From Moorella glycerini (GTDB lineage Bacteria > Bacillota > DSM-521 > Neomoorellales > Neomoorellaceae): a stretch of 64,000 nt of DNA. Below the pieces are notes generated by a model. It made no database searches and was not told the origin of the DNA. It worked only from the letters and a program-made list of their open reading frames with translations. The translations under genes and the position numbers were made by a program. The stretch spans positions 1,116,001 through 1,180,000 of the forward strand of contig NZ_CP046244.1 in the NCBI RefSeq assembly GCF_009735625.1, in the 5' to 3' direction. Positions within the stretch are counted from its first letter, which is position 1; the number at the start of each line of letters is the position of its first letter. Positions 12,317-21,593 of this stretch are shown here, in pieces.

Positions 12317-12428
12317 GTGCATATCCTCCTCTAAGAATGGCTTCCTTTGTGGGCTGGCTATGTTGGTGGTTAGCCAGCCGCTAATTTCCGTTCATTCCCG
12401 GGTAACTAATCCCGTAAGTGCGGCTCCT

Positions 12429-13112
12429 TTAATGCCCGTGGATAAAGTTGGCGATATAAGTAACTGTCAGCAGGGTAAAAACAAAGGCCTGGATCAAGCC
12501 CATGAGGACGCCCAGGATCATAATGGGCGTCGGTAATAAAAAGGGCAGCATGATAAACAGGATAGTCACCACCATCTCTTCCCCGAACATATTGCCGAAT
12601 AAACGCAGGGACAGGGATACCGGCTTGACCAGCTCCTCAATTACATTCAGGGGAAAGAGAAAGGGTGCCGGCTGGAAAAAGTGCTTGATGTAGCCCACCA
12701 GGCCCTTTTTACGGATGCCGATTAGCTGGACCAGGATAATGGTAGTCACGGCAAAGGCCGCCGTGGTGGAGAGGTCCATGGTCGGGGGCTTCATCCCGGG
12801 GATAAACCAGGATAGATTAAGGCTCAGGATAAAAATAAACAGGGTGGCTACCAGGGGTAGGTAGCGCCGGCCTTCCTTGCCCATGGTTTCCTCCAGGAGG
12901 CTGTAGAAAAATTCCAGTAGCATCTCCAAGATGTGCTGGATACCGCGGGGGATAAAGTTTAATTTCCGGGTAGCCAGGAAAACCCCCAGGACCAGGAGGG
13001 CCATGATAATCCACGTATTGACCACCGTGGAGTAGACCGGGATGGGCCCCAGGTAAAATACTTGATGGGGCCGGACATGGGCCATTATCTCGCCCAGGGC
13101 TTGCAGTCCCAC
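12429..13112 (-). CDS. atpB: F1Fo ATP synthase a subunit
   Basis: A 227-residue multi-helix membrane protein forming the proton half-channels against the c ring. The essential arginine is in SLSLRLFGNMFGEE, and the last helices carry LGVLMGLIQAFVFTLLT. The start is a GTG at 13112, about 8 bases after GGAGG. A longer reading frame reaching 13373 only reads atpI out of frame and was discarded. Confidence 0.95.
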   Translation of the reverse strand: MGLQALGEIMAHVRPHQVFYLGPIPVYSTVVNTWIIMALLVLGVFLATRKLNFIPRGIQHILEMLLEFFYSLLEETMGKEGRRYLPLVATLFIFILSLNLSWFIPGMKPPTMDLSTTAAFAVTTIILVQLIGIRKKGLVGYIKHFFQPAPFLFPLNVIEELVKPVSLSLRLFGNMFGEEMVVTILFIMLPFLLPTPIMILGVLMGLIQAFVFTLLTVTYIANFIHGH

Positions 13113-13116
13113 TGTT

Positions 13117-13485
13117 CTATCCCTCCTTTCCCAGGATAATGAGAATGGCCTGGCCCATATAGGCCAGGACCTGGAGCACCAGCCCTGCCAGCACGCCAAA
13201 AAGAAACTCCCTTCCCCCCGCCAGGGCCAGGCCCAGCAGGGCCAGGGACAGACCCGACCGTATGAGGGAACGCCCGAAGAAACGATTAAAGGCCTTCCGG
13301 GGCGGCAGGTTGTCCAGGTTATCGACGGCTGCCACCTGCCAGCGGAGTAACAGCAGGGAAACAGGCAAAACACACCCTAACCCGGCAACAAAGGAGTAAT
13401 AACCGCCCCCCAGGCCGGCTACTGCTCCCAGGGCAGCCATGGCCAGCATGCCTTTTTCAGTCCGGGTGAGTTTTATCTTGAGCAT
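13117..13485 (-). CDS. atpI: ATP synthase subunit I (AtpI-like)
   Basis: A small hydrophobic protein (122 residues) with four likely membrane helices, placed just before atpB. AtpI proteins help assemble the c ring and may carry Mg2+ or Ca2+. It starts with MLKIKLTRTEKG; the ATG at 13485 lies inside the 3' end of atpZ (29-base overlap). An upstream in-frame GTG at 13521 is possible but lacks support. Family by position and topology. Confidence 0.75.
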   Translation of the reverse strand: MLKIKLTRTEKGMLAMAALGAVAGLGGGYYSFVAGLGCVLPVSLLLLRWQVAAVDNLDNLPPRKAFNRFFGRSLIRSGLSLALLGLALAGGREFLFGVLAGLVLQVLAYMGQAILIILGKEG

Positions 13486-13729
13486 CGGTTTTAATCCCCG
13501 GGGCTTCCTTTTCCAGGACACGCAATTCGCTTAAGACACTGCGAAAACCCACCCCTATCCCCAGGAGGACGCCGGCCAGCAGGAAAAGGGGCGACGTGCC
13601 CAGCCGCCGGTCCAGCCATCCCCCGCCGTAAAGGCCGAGGAGGGTGCCGGCAATCATGGTAACCCCAAAGGAAAAGGCCATATTGGCATACCTGGCGTAA
13701 TCCCAGAAATGACGCTTTTTAGCTACCAT
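13457..13729 (-). CDS. atpZ: AtpZ-like F0F1 assembly protein
   Basis: A 90-residue protein with two membrane helices and the Gly-rich motif GTLLGLYGGGWLDRRLG, typical of the AtpZ/AtpI family that opens many ATP synthase operons. In alkaliphilic Bacillus, AtpZ with AtpI forms an ion channel and aids synthase assembly. It is the first gene of this operon and overlaps atpI. The 124 bases upstream are AT-rich but I could not fix a convincing promoter there. Confidence 0.8.
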   Translation of the reverse strand: MVAKKRHFWDYARYANMAFSFGVTMIAGTLLGLYGGGWLDRRLGTSPLFLLAGVLLGIGVGFRSVLSELRVLEKEAPGIKTDAQDKTHPD

Positions 13730-13853
13730 CGATGTTAAATTGTGCCGGAAGAAAATTTTTATACTCCTGCCAGTCGTAAAACATATTCTCTTTTGTTGAC
13801 GAAATTCCTGCCGGGAAGAATGTTTATTTTTTAATCCAGGGGATAAAACAACT

Positions 13854-15011
13854 TTATCCGGACGTAAATTCCTGGGGTCTGGCTATAGTCAGACCGAAAT
13901 AGTGACGCAGGGCGCCCCGGATACGCCGCGAGGCCTGGCCATCACCATAAGGGTTGACGGCGTGGGCCATCCGCAGGTAAATCTCACGGTCTTCCAGGAG
14001 TTCGCCGGCCGCTGCCAGGACCTCCTGGTAGCCCGTGCCCACCAGGCGCACGGTACCGGCAGCAACGGCTTCCGGGCGTTCGGTGACTTCCCGCAGGACC
14101 AGCACGGGTTTACCCAGGGCCGGCGCTTCTTCCTGGAGGCCGCCGGAATCCGTCAACACCAGGTAGGAACGGGCCATGAGGTTGACGAAGGGCTCATAAT
14201 CAAGGGGATCAATTAAGTAAATACGCTCCCGGTTACCGAGGATTTCCCCGGCCAGTTCCCGCACCCGGGGGTTGTAGTGAACGGGGAAAACGACGACTAT
14301 ATCACCATAGCGCTTTACCAGGTCTCGCAGGGCCGTGAATATTTCCTTCATGGGCTCGCCCCAGTTTTCCCGCCGGTGGGCCGTTACCAGGATAACCCGC
14401 CACCTTTGCAAATCCAGCTCCTGCAGGCGGGGATCGCTAAAGCAATAGCCGGGGCGCACGGTAGCCTTTAAGGCATCAATAACGGTATTGCCGGTGACGT
14501 AGATGTGCTCCGCCGGTACACCTTCCCGCAACAGGTTATCCCGGGCGGTAGCCGTAGGGGCAAAGTGAACGTCGGCCAGGACCCCGGCCAGGCGACGGTT
14601 CATCTCCTCCGGGAAGGGGGCGTAGCGGTCCCCCGTCCTTAAGCCCGCCTCGACATGGCCAACGGCAATTTGCTGGTAAAAAGCGGCCAGGGCCGCTACG
14701 AAGGTGGTGGTGGTGTCGCCGTGCACCAGGACCAGGTCCGGCCGGGAGGTTTTTAAAACCCCGGCCAGGCCGTTTAAAGCCCTGGTGGTCACTTCTTCCA
14801 GGGTCTGGCGGGGCTGCATGATATCCAGGTCATAGTCGGGCTGGATCTGGAACAGGTGGAGGACCTGGTCCAGCATTTCCCGGTGCTGGGCCGTGACGGC
14901 CACCTGGCAGCTGAATTCCTCCGGGTAACGGTTTAGTTCTTTTACTACCGGGGCCATTTTGATGGCCTCGGGACGGGTGCCAAAGACGGTAAGTACCTTT
15001 AAGGGCGGCAT
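13854..15011 (-). CDS. wecB: UDP-N-acetylglucosamine 2-epimerase (non-hydrolysing)
   Basis: A 385-residue cytoplasmic enzyme interconverting UDP-GlcNAc and UDP-ManNAc for wall or surface glycopolymers. Family blocks are visible: LTVFGTRPEAIKMAPV, VHGDTTTTF, VGHVEAGLRTGD, TAHRRENWG and LTDSGGLQEEAP. In Bacillus the mnaA homologue is encoded elsewhere, so its place just before the atp genes differs. The ATG follows GAGGAG. Confidence 0.96.
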   Translation of the reverse strand: MPPLKVLTVFGTRPEAIKMAPVVKELNRYPEEFSCQVAVTAQHREMLDQVLHLFQIQPDYDLDIMQPRQTLEEVTTRALNGLAGVLKTSRPDLVLVHGDTTTTFVAALAAFYQQIAVGHVEAGLRTGDRYAPFPEEMNRRLAGVLADVHFAPTATARDNLLREGVPAEHIYVTGNTVIDALKATVRPGYCFSDPRLQELDLQRWRVILVTAHRRENWGEPMKEIFTALRDLVKRYGDIVVVFPVHYNPRVRELAGEILGNRERIYLIDPLDYEPFVNLMARSYLVLTDSGGLQEEAPALGKPVLVLREVTERPEAVAAGTVRLVGTGYQEVLAAAGELLEDREIYLRMAHAVNPYGDGQASRRIRGALRHYFGLTIARPQEFTSG

Positions 15012-15024
15012 GGAAAAACTCCTC

Positions 15025-15333
15025 TTATTTCAGATACCTTTTCGCCCTGAGTTTATTGATATGCTCCTCCAGGGCCTGCTGGATGTCGACGCCGTACTGG
15101 TCTTCCAGGACAAACATGAGGGAAACGGCCGTCTGGGCCACGTCCAGCAACTCGCGGGTAATGGCCGCCAGGACGGCGTGATGGTCCACCTGGACCTCCT
15201 CGCCGCTTAAACCCCGGAGCTTGCCGATGGCCTGGGCCAGTTCCCCGGCTTCTTCCATGAGCTTTAAGGCGGTGGACTCCATGGTAGGTGTCAGGTTGTC
15301 CAGTTTGGGTAAGGCGATAATCTTTTGCTGCAA
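15025..15333 (-). CDS. MazG-like nucleotide pyrophosphohydrolase
   Basis: A 102-residue all-alpha protein with the metal-binding pattern EEAGELAQA and ELLDVAQT of the MazG/dUTPase-like superfamily. Such enzymes cleave non-canonical or surplus NTPs to NMP and pyrophosphate; the substrate here is unknown. The start is TTG at 15333 behind GGGAGGG. It lies next to the dCMP deaminase gene, which fits a nucleotide-pool role. Confidence 0.8.
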   Translation of the reverse strand: MQQKIIALPKLDNLTPTMESTALKLMEEAGELAQAIGKLRGLSGEEVQVDHHAVLAAITRELLDVAQTAVSLMFVLEDQYGVDIQQALEEHINKLRAKRYLK

Positions 15334-15396
15334 AATAATTCCCTCCCTACTGGTAAGCCCTGGTTAGGGAACTTCCGGGCGCGAGCGGTACCCCTC

Positions 15397-15816
15397 TTAC
15401 CCCTCAGTTTGCCTGGGGTGGTGGACGATTTCGATCCCGGCTTCCCGCAGCCAGTCGCGGGCGACCGGGTAGGGCCGGGCATAGACGAGTCTTTTAATCC
15501 CGGCCTGGATAATGGTCAGGGCGCACCTTTCGCAGGGATAATCGGTAACGTACATGGTCGCCCCGGCCCGTTCTTCCGGTGAACACTCCAGGAGGGCGTT
15601 GATTTCGGCATGGATGGTCCGCCGGCAGTGCTCTCCCTCCATGAGGCAGCCCACATCCAGGCAGTGGGGCAGCCCATGGGGGGCGCCGTTGTAACCGGTA
15701 CCTTTGATGCGCCTGTCCTTTACCACCACGGCGCCCACGGCCCGCCGGTTGCAGGTGCTCCGGCCGGCCACCTGGAAGGCGATATCCAGGAAGTACTCGT
15801 CCCAGCCTTTACGCAT
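15397..15816 (-). CDS. comEB: dCMP deaminase (ComEB-type)
   Basis: A 139-residue zinc enzyme turning dCMP into dUMP for thymidylate synthesis. The zinc and catalytic motif HAE (TIHAEINALL) and the PCERC motif are both present, with the N-terminal GAVVVKDRRI block of the family. I use the ATG at 15816, preceded by AGGTGAG; a GTG three codons upstream overlaps that site. Confidence 0.93.
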   Translation of the reverse strand: MRKGWDEYFLDIAFQVAGRSTCNRRAVGAVVVKDRRIKGTGYNGAPHGLPHCLDVGCLMEGEHCRRTIHAEINALLECSPEERAGATMYVTDYPCERCALTIIQAGIKRLVYARPYPVARDWLREAGIEIVHHPRQTEG

Positions 15817-15943
15817 AAAACTCACCTGGGGAGTAAAATAACAGCAAAATTTTAGCGGGTAGTTCCCGCCAAACTTAAAAAATTAAATTGCGCGTATCCT
15901 GGCTTATTTTAGCATAATTTGTCCTTGTCGGCCAGACTTTTTT

Positions 15944-15981
15944 AAAGCCCGCCCGGAGTTTTTAACCTCCGGGCGGGCTTT
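15944..15981 (-). terminator. Rho-independent terminator after glyA
   Basis: A perfect 15-bp hairpin (AAAGCCCGCCCGGAG and its complement, 15944-15958 and 15967-15981), 5 bases after the glyA stop. The stem ends in TTT on both strands, so it may work both ways. Confidence 0.75.
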
Positions 15982-15986
15982 ATAGC

Positions 15987-17237
15987 TCAAGCAAGCTCGG
16001 GGTACAGGGGGTAGGCCTGGCAGAGTTCCGCGACGATGCCCCGGGCTGTAGCCAGTTTCTTTGCATCAGGGCCGTAGGAGAGGGCGAGATCTATGGCCCG
16101 GGCTACCACCCGCATGGCGTCGGCGTCCATACCCCTGGAGGTCAGGGCGGCCGTGCCCAGGCGGATGCCGCTGGTTACGCTGGGCTTCTCCGGGTCAAAG
16201 GGGATAGCGTTTTTATTAACGGTGATCTGGACGGAACTTAAAATATCCTCGGCGTCGCGACCGGTAAGGCCTTTATTGCGCAGGTCCACGAGGAGCAGGT
16301 GGTTGTCGGTGCCGCCGGATACCAGGTTAAAACCGTAACCCTGCAGGGCTTCGGCCAGGGTACGGGCGTTGGTGACAATCCTCTCCTGGTAACGCTTGAA
16401 TTCGGGCAGCATGGCTTCCTTTAAGGCCACCGCTTTGGCGGCGATGACGTGCATCAGGGGCCCGCCCTGGATGCCGGGAAAGACCGCCTTGTCGATCTCC
16501 CTGGCGTATTCCCTGGTGGTAAGGATAATACCCCCCCGCGGCCCGCGCATGGTCTTGTGGGTGGTAGTGGTCACAAAATGGGCGTAGGGCAGGGGGCTGG
16601 GGTGGATGCCGGCGGCCACCAGGCCGGCGATGTGGGCCATGTCCACCATGAGCAGGGCCCCGACTTCGTCGGCTATCTCCCGGAAGCGGGCAAAATCGAT
16701 CACCCGCGGGTAAGCGCTGGCCCCGGCGACAATGAGTTTGGGCCGCTCTTCCCGGGCTATCCGGGCTACTGCATCGTAATCAATCCGGCCGGTATCGGGG
16801 TTGACGCCGTAAAAGGAAAAATTATAATACCGGCCGGAGAGGCTGACCGGGCTGCCGTGGGTCAGGTGACCGCCGTGGGCCAGGTTCATCCCCAGGGCTT
16901 TATCGCCGGGGTTAAGGACGGCGAGATAGACGGCGGTATTGGCCTGGCTGCCGGAATGGGGCTGGACGTTGGCATGTTCGGCGCCGAAAAGGGCTTTAGC
17001 CCGCTCCCGGGCCAGGTTTTCGACTACATCGACCCACTCGCAGCCGCCGTAATAGCGTTTGCCCGGGTAGCCTTCGGCGTATTTATTGGTCAGGACCGAA
17101 CTGTAGGCTTCCATGACGGCCCGGCTGACGAAGTTCTCCGAGGCGATGAGTTCCAGGTGGGTGCGCTGGCGTTGCAACTCGCCTTTAACGGCCTCGACCA
17201 GTTCCGGGTCCACACGAGCTACGGTTTCTAAGTTCAT
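15987..17237 (-). CDS. glyA: Serine hydroxymethyltransferase
   Basis: A 416-residue PLP enzyme that moves a one-carbon unit between serine and tetrahydrofolate. This links glycine/serine metabolism to the folate branch that acetogens use heavily. The PLP lysine is in [15 protein letters not shown], and the N-terminal blocks LIASENFVS and [12 protein letters not shown] are typical. It starts at ATG 17237 after GGAGGG, downstream of ywlG as in Bacillus, and ends at a strong terminator. Confidence 0.98.
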   Translation of the reverse strand: MNLETVARVDPELVEAVKGELQRQRTHLELIASENFVSRAVMEAYSSVLTNKYAEGYPGKRYYGGCEWVDVVENLARERAKALFGAEHANVQPHSGSQANTAVYLAVLNPGDKALGMNLAHGGHLTHGSPVSLSGRYYNFSFYGVNPDTGRIDYDAVARIAREERPKLIVAGASAYPRVIDFARFREIADEVGALLMVDMAHIAGLVAAGIHPSPLPYAHFVTTTTHKTMRGPRGGIILTTREYAREIDKAVFPGIQGGPLMHVIAAKAVALKEAMLPEFKRYQERIVTNARTLAEALQGYGFNLVSGGTDNHLLLVDLRNKGLTGRDAEDILSSVQITVNKNAIPFDPEKPSVTSGIRLGTAALTSRGMDADAMRVVARAIDLALSYGPDAKKLATARGIVAELCQAYPLYPELA

Positions 17238-17358
17238 TAAATTTCCCTCCTGTTTTGCTGCTGGAAACTCTTCCCCCTGCCAGCTTCTAATTTCCTGGCT
17301 TCTTGGTCCTCATCCTTGTCCCGCTTCCAGCTGTAACAACCGGCTATTACTCCTGCCT

Positions 17359-17922
17359 TCAATCTTGCCGCCGCTGAAATACATATACCGCCCGTTCACC
17401 ACCAATGAGGGGGGGCCGCGTCCGGGCCGCCGTGACGGGGGCGCTGCCGACGGTCTTGACCTGCAGGCGGACGGGCACGGCTACCGGCCGCAGGTGCATG
17501 CCGATGAGGGTGGCGCCGATGTCCAGGCCGGCATGGGCCTGGAGCCCGGCCACCACCACCGGCCGGTGCAGGGCGGCATAGGCAGCCGTGGCCAGGGAAC
17601 CGCCGGCCTTGGGCGCGGGGACGACTGTTACCACCGGCAGGTCGTAAAGCCTGGCGGCGCCGGCCTCGATGACCAGGGCCCTGTTTAAATGTTCGCAACA
17701 CTGGGCCGCCAGGTACACCTGGGCGGCACTGGTGGCCTGGAGCAGGCCTTCTACCACGGCCTGGCCTATTTCCAGGGAAGAGGCCGTGCCAATCCGCTGG
17801 CCCGTGATCTCGCTGGTGCTGCAGCCGGCCACCAGCATCTGGCCGGGCTTTAGAGCGGCAGCTTCAATAAGCTCGGTAGCAGCTGCTTTAACTGCCGCCG
17901 TGATGGTGCTTAAGTCGACCAT
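17359..17922 (-). CDS. ywlG: YwlG-family protein (UPF0340)
   Basis: A 187-residue protein of unknown function. It carries the family blocks VAGCSTSEITGQRIGT, AAQCCEHLNRALVIE and the C-terminal GMHLRPVAVPVRL. Conserved Cys and Asn residues suggest an enzyme or cofactor site. It overlaps rpiB by 35 bases and precedes glyA, the same order as in Bacillus. Confidence 0.88.
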   Translation of the reverse strand: MVDLSTITAAVKAAATELIEAAALKPGQMLVAGCSTSEITGQRIGTASSLEIGQAVVEGLLQATSAAQVYLAAQCCEHLNRALVIEAGAARLYDLPVVTVVPAPKAGGSLATAAYAALHRPVVVAGLQAHAGLDIGATLIGMHLRPVAVPVRLQVKTVGSAPVTAARTRPPLIGGERAVYVFQRRQD

Positions 17923-18403
17923 TCTCTCCGTCCTCCCTGCCCGCCCTATTTTCCTGCCGGCAGTAACCGGCCTCCATGGCGCTAATTTTGGCTACCCGGC
18001 GGGCATGACGGCCACCGCTAAATTCGGCCGCCAGCCAGGTGGCGACAATTTCCAGGGCCAGCCCGGGGCCGATGACCCGCTCTCCCATGGTCAGGATATT
18101 GGCATCGTTATGTTCCCGCGCCGCCCGGGCCGAAAAGGTATCGTGGCAAAGGGCGGCGCGGATGCCCGGGACTTTATTGGCCGCGATGCAGACGCCTATC
18201 CCCGTGCCGCAGCAGAGGATACCCCGGTCGTAGGCGCCGCTGGCCACAGCTTCGGCCACCTTGCGGGCATAGTCGGGGTAATCTACCGCCTCGGCATTAT
18301 AGGTACCGAAGTCATAGTTGGCAATGCCCTGCCGGTCCAGGTACTCCTTAATTGCTGCCTTAAGGTGAAAACCGCCGTGATCGCTACCCAGGGCGATACG
18401 CAA
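17888..18403 (-). CDS. rpiB: Ribose 5-phosphate isomerase B
   Basis: A 171-residue enzyme interconverting ribose 5-phosphate and ribulose 5-phosphate. SDHGGFHLK and the catalytic cysteine region ILCCGTGIGVCIAANK are present. The start is TTG behind AGAGGTG. The C-terminal tail after AGYCRQENRA is longer than usual, charged and His-rich; it arises where the gene runs into ywlG. Confidence 0.95.
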   Translation of the reverse strand: MRIALGSDHGGFHLKAAIKEYLDRQGIANYDFGTYNAEAVDYPDYARKVAEAVASGAYDRGILCCGTGIGVCIAANKVPGIRAALCHDTFSARAAREHNDANILTMGERVIGPGLALEIVATWLAAEFSGGRHARRVAKISAMEAGYCRQENRAGREDGENGRLKHHHGGS

Positions 18404-18489
18404 TCTTACTGCACCTCTTACGGCAAAGATTAAATACTACTTAATTTTATTCGCCATATTAACGTTAATTCCTGCTCAAGTTACCCAAC

Positions 18490-19026
18490 TTATTTTTTCT
18501 CTTGTGAATATTTCTCCAGGGCCTGTCCAACAAGTTCGGCCAGTTCTCTGGCCGTAGCCTGGTAAACTTCCAGGGGCCGGCCAAAGGGATCGGGAATATC
18601 GTCATCAACAGTAACAGGCGGTTCTTCCGCAGCCGCTCTTGCACCCGTCTCTTCCCGGGGCTCCCCTGGCGAGGGCTTTTCTTCCCCATCCCGGACATAC
18701 TCTTTGAGGGTAAAGGTTTTTCCCCGGGCCTCGGGGTAAAGCCGGAGGAGGTATTCTTTGTGGGCCCTGGTCATGGTTAAAATCAGGCCAGCTTCTTCTA
18801 CCAGGGCTCCTGTAACCTGACGGGCGCGGTGGTCCTGGAGATCTATACCCATGGCCGCCACTGCCTGGATGGCTTGCGGTGTTGCCGGGTCCCCTTCCCT
18901 GGCGGCCAGGCCGGCCGAGGCAATATCAATATCTAAGCCCCGCTCTTCCTTTATATGGGCGGCAATGGCCGCCGCCATGCTGCTGCGGCAGGTGTTACCG
19001 GTACAGACAAAAAGAATACCGGGCAT
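18490..19026 (-). CDS. ywlE: Low-molecular-weight protein phosphatase, probable protein-arginine phosphatase
   Basis: A 178-residue phosphatase with the P-loop CTGNTCRS at residue 7. The Thr in this loop, where tyrosine phosphatases carry Ile or Leu, is the residue known to give YwlE its phospho-arginine preference. The acid loop DIPDPFG is near residue 145. Between them (about 115-142) is a Pro/Glu/Ala-rich insert not seen in the core family. Its place between rpiB and mntP matches Bacillus. No McsB kinase is in the window. Confidence 0.88.
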   Translation of the reverse strand: MPGILFVCTGNTCRSSMAAAIAAHIKEERGLDIDIASAGLAAREGDPATPQAIQAVAAMGIDLQDHRARQVTGALVEEAGLILTMTRAHKEYLLRLYPEARGKTFTLKEYVRDGEEKPSPGEPREETGARAAAEEPPVTVDDDIPDPFGRPLEVYQATARELAELVGQALEKYSQEKK

Positions 19027-19029
19027 ATC

Positions 19030-19614
19030 CTATACCCCCATCAACATTTTTAAGCCGATACCCACCAGAATCAGGCCGCCGATAACCTCGGCCCTGTTGC
19101 CCAGGTAGGCGCCCAGGCGCCGGCCGGCCAGGAGCCCCAGGACCGTCATGGTCCCGGCAATAAAACCCATGGTCAGGACCGTCAGGGGTACATTGACGCT
19201 GATGGCGCCCAGGCCAAAACCGACGCTGAGGGCGTCCAGGCTGACGCTGCCGGCCATGAGCAGGATGGCCATCAGGCCACCGATCACGCCCCCCTGGCCT
19301 GGAACGGCCCGCAGCACCTGCCCGGCCAGGCCACCGCTTTCCGTCCTGGTCGTGAGGGCCTCCCAGAGCATCAGCCCCCCCATGCCGGCCAGGACCAGGG
19401 CGCCGATAACGGCCGCCAGTTTCCCCAGGAGCCGGCCCAGGAGCAGGCCCAGGTAGAGGCCCGTCAGGGGCATAATGATGTGAAAAATACCAACGATGCC
19501 GGCAAAGAGCAGGGCCTGCCGGCCCCGGAGCCCCCCCAGGGCCAGGCCGGTAGCCAGAGAAAAGGCATCGGTCCCCAGGGCCATGGCTACCAGGATGAGA
19601 CCTAACGGCTCCAT
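19030..19614 (-). CDS. mntP: Manganese efflux pump MntP
   Basis: A 194-residue protein with six membrane helices in two repeats. Each repeat carries the acidic motif of the family (ALGTDAFSLATGLALGG and SVSLDALSVGFGLG). It exports Mn2+ and protects against excess. Same position as Bacillus ywlD. I see no yybP-ykoY riboswitch upstream. Confidence 0.93.
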   Translation of the reverse strand: MEPLGLILVAMALGTDAFSLATGLALGGLRGRQALLFAGIVGIFHIIMPLTGLYLGLLLGRLLGKLAAVIGALVLAGMGGLMLWEALTTRTESGGLAGQVLRAVPGQGGVIGGLMAILLMAGSVSLDALSVGFGLGAISVNVPLTVLTMGFIAGTMTVLGLLAGRRLGAYLGNRAEVIGGLILVGIGLKMLMGV

Positions 19615-19629
19615 ATCAATGCCTCCATC

Positions 19630-20700
19630 TTAAGCCTGGATGATGCGGTTGGCAGCTGACTTGCGCAGGCGGTTCATGATGGCCAGGCCCAGGCCTTCTT
19701 CGGCAATGGTTTCGGCCAGGATGATGTCGGCCCGGTGGCGGTCACAGTTGCGCAAGGCACTGAAAAGATTGGCGGCAATGGTAGCCGGCTGGGAGCGGCT
19801 GCCCAGGACCTCCAGGTAATCGGGCCGGGGCTCCTGCTGGTAGGCCGCGGCCGTTTCCCTGGTCGCCAGCACGGCCACCCGGCGTCCCCTTTGCTGCCAG
19901 GCTGCCACCAGGGCCCGGATTTTAGCCGTCACCCGGTCCAGTTCGCCGGTAATGAGATAAACTTCGCCCCGCGGGGCATAGTGTTTATACTTCATCCCCG
20001 GCGCTCGCGGCTGCGCCACCTGGCTGCCGCGGACGGCCGGGTCAATAGCTACTTCGCCGAGGACAGCTTTCAGATCTTCATAGGTCACTCCCCCCGGCCT
20101 TAAAATGGTGGGCACCGGGGTTGTCAGGTCCAGGACCGTTGATTCTACCCCCACGGTAGCCGGCCCGCCATCGACGACGGCATCGATCTTGCCCCGCAGG
20201 TCTTTCAGGACGTGCTGGCCGGTGGTAGGGCTGGGGCGGCCGGAGATATTGGCGCTGGGCGCTGCTATGGGCAGGCGGGCGACCCGGATGAGGGCCTGGG
20301 CCACCGGGTGGGAAGGCATGCGGATGCCCACCGTATCCAGACCGGCGGTCACGATATCCGGGATCAGGTCGCTCCGCGGCAGGACCAGGGTCAGGGGCCC
20401 GGGCCAGAAGCGCTGCATGAGCAGGGTCGTCCGGGGCGGCAGGTAGGCCACCAGGTCCTGGACATCACGGAAACTGGCAATATGGACAATCAGGGGATTG
20501 TCGGCCGGCCGTCCCTTGGCGCGAAAGATGCGCCGCACCGCCCGGCCATCCAGGGCATTGGCCCCCAGGCCGTAGACCGTTTCCGTGGGGAAGGCCACCA
20601 CCCCGCCCCGGTTAAGGATCCGGGCCGCCAGGCGAATTTTATGGAGTTCCGGTACCAGGGGATCTATCTTTAAGTACTTCGTCCGTTTACCCACAGCCAC
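19630..20700 (-). CDS. ywlC: L-threonylcarbamoyladenylate synthase, Sua5 type
   Basis: A 356-residue enzyme that makes threonylcarbamoyl-AMP from threonine, bicarbonate and ATP for t6A37 in tRNA. The N-terminal YrdC domain (GGVVAFPTETVYGLGAN, KGRPADNPL) is followed by the smaller Sua5 domain (from about residue 220), so it is the two-domain form. I place the start at GTG 20700, 5 bases after AGAGGTGA; a longer frame to 20778 would run into prmC. Confidence 0.95.
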   Translation of the reverse strand: MAVGKRTKYLKIDPLVPELHKIRLAARILNRGGVVAFPTETVYGLGANALDGRAVRRIFRAKGRPADNPLIVHIASFRDVQDLVAYLPPRTTLLMQRFWPGPLTLVLPRSDLIPDIVTAGLDTVGIRMPSHPVAQALIRVARLPIAAPSANISGRPSPTTGQHVLKDLRGKIDAVVDGGPATVGVESTVLDLTTPVPTILRPGGVTYEDLKAVLGEVAIDPAVRGSQVAQPRAPGMKYKHYAPRGEVYLITGELDRVTAKIRALVAAWQQRGRRVAVLATRETAAAYQQEPRPDYLEVLGSRSQPATIAANLFSALRNCDRHRADIILAETIAEEGLGLAIMNRLRKSAANRIIQA

Positions 20701-20731
20701 CCATTTCACCTCTATGTATTTTTCCCTGTTA

Positions 20732-21589
20732 TTATTCTTCCCGGCGATAGGCCAGGAAACAACGATCGCGGCCGCCATAATCGGGTAACACCGCCATATC
20801 CCGGTAAGCCCCGGCGGCCGCTGCCAGGTTCAGGACGGCCCTGCCTTGATTATACCCGATTTCCAGGGCCAGGAGCCCTCCTGCCTTTAAAACTTCCGGT
20901 GCCCCGGGTAACAGGACCCGGTAGGCGCGCAAACCGTCGGGGCCGCCGTCCAGGGCCAGGCGCGGCTCAGCCCGGACCTCCGGCGGCAACCCGTCCAGTT
21001 CGGCCGCAGGTATGTAGGGAGGGTTGGCCACCAGGGCATCTAACTTTAAACCCTTAAGGGGCGCCAGAAAATCGCCCTGGAGGAAAGTAACCCGGCCTGC
21101 CAGGCCTAAAGCACGGGCATTTTGCCGGGCTACTTCCAGGGCAGCCGGGCTAATATCAGTGGCGTATACTTTGGCGTTGGGCAGGTAGTAGGCCAGGCTT
21201 AAGCCGATGGCCCCGCTGCCCGTGCAACAATCGGCAATAACATGGTTTCCCCGCACGTCGAAGCGCTTTAAGACGGCTTCCACCACCACTTCCGTGTCCT
21301 GGCGGGGGATTAAAACCGCAGGGGTTACTTTAAACTCCAGGGACATGAACTCCTGGCTGCCGGTCAGGTACTGGAGGGGGTAGCCGGCCACCCGGCGCTC
21401 CACAGCCGGCCAGAACCTGGCCGCAGCGGCAGGCTCCAGTTCCTCCTCCAGGCGGGCCAGGAGCTGCGGCCGGCTATACCGGCCGGCCCAGGCCAGGAGG
21501 ACTTCCGCCTCCAGGCGGGGCCGGGGGAGTCCTGCCGCCGCGAGTTGCCGGCTTGCTTCTTTTAAGGCTTCCTGGAGGGTCAATCCCAA
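20732..21589 (-). CDS. prmC: Release factor glutamine methyltransferase
   Basis: A 285-residue SAM enzyme that methylates the Gln of the GGQ motif in release factors. An N-terminal helical domain is followed by the methyltransferase fold with the substrate motif NPPY (VANPPYIPA). The start is TTG at 21589, only 4 bases after the prfA stop, and the ribosome site overlaps the end of prfA. The pairing with its substrate gene is conserved. Confidence 0.96.
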   Translation of the reverse strand: MGLTLQEALKEASRQLAAAGLPRPRLEAEVLLAWAGRYSRPQLLARLEEELEPAAAARFWPAVERRVAGYPLQYLTGSQEFMSLEFKVTPAVLIPRQDTEVVVEAVLKRFDVRGNHVIADCCTGSGAIGLSLAYYLPNAKVYATDISPAALEVARQNARALGLAGRVTFLQGDFLAPLKGLKLDALVANPPYIPAAELDGLPPEVRAEPRLALDGGPDGLRAYRVLLPGAPEVLKAGGLLALEIGYNQGRAVLNLAAAAGAYRDMAVLPDYGGRDRCFLAYRREE

Positions 21590-21593
21590 CGCC

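Noticed and set aside
12429..13373. 314-codon version of atpB
   Set aside because: The first 87 codons read atpI out of frame; the GTG at 13112 has a good ribosome site and matches the family start.
13730..13853. TTGACG-like box on the plus strand upstream of atpZ
   Set aside because: No plus-strand gene follows, and the -10 match is poor; no convincing minus-strand promoter was found either.
19030..19800. Manganese riboswitch (yybP-ykoY) for mntP
   Set aside because: mntP follows ywlC by 15 bases inside an operon, leaving no room for a leader, and the motif is not seen.
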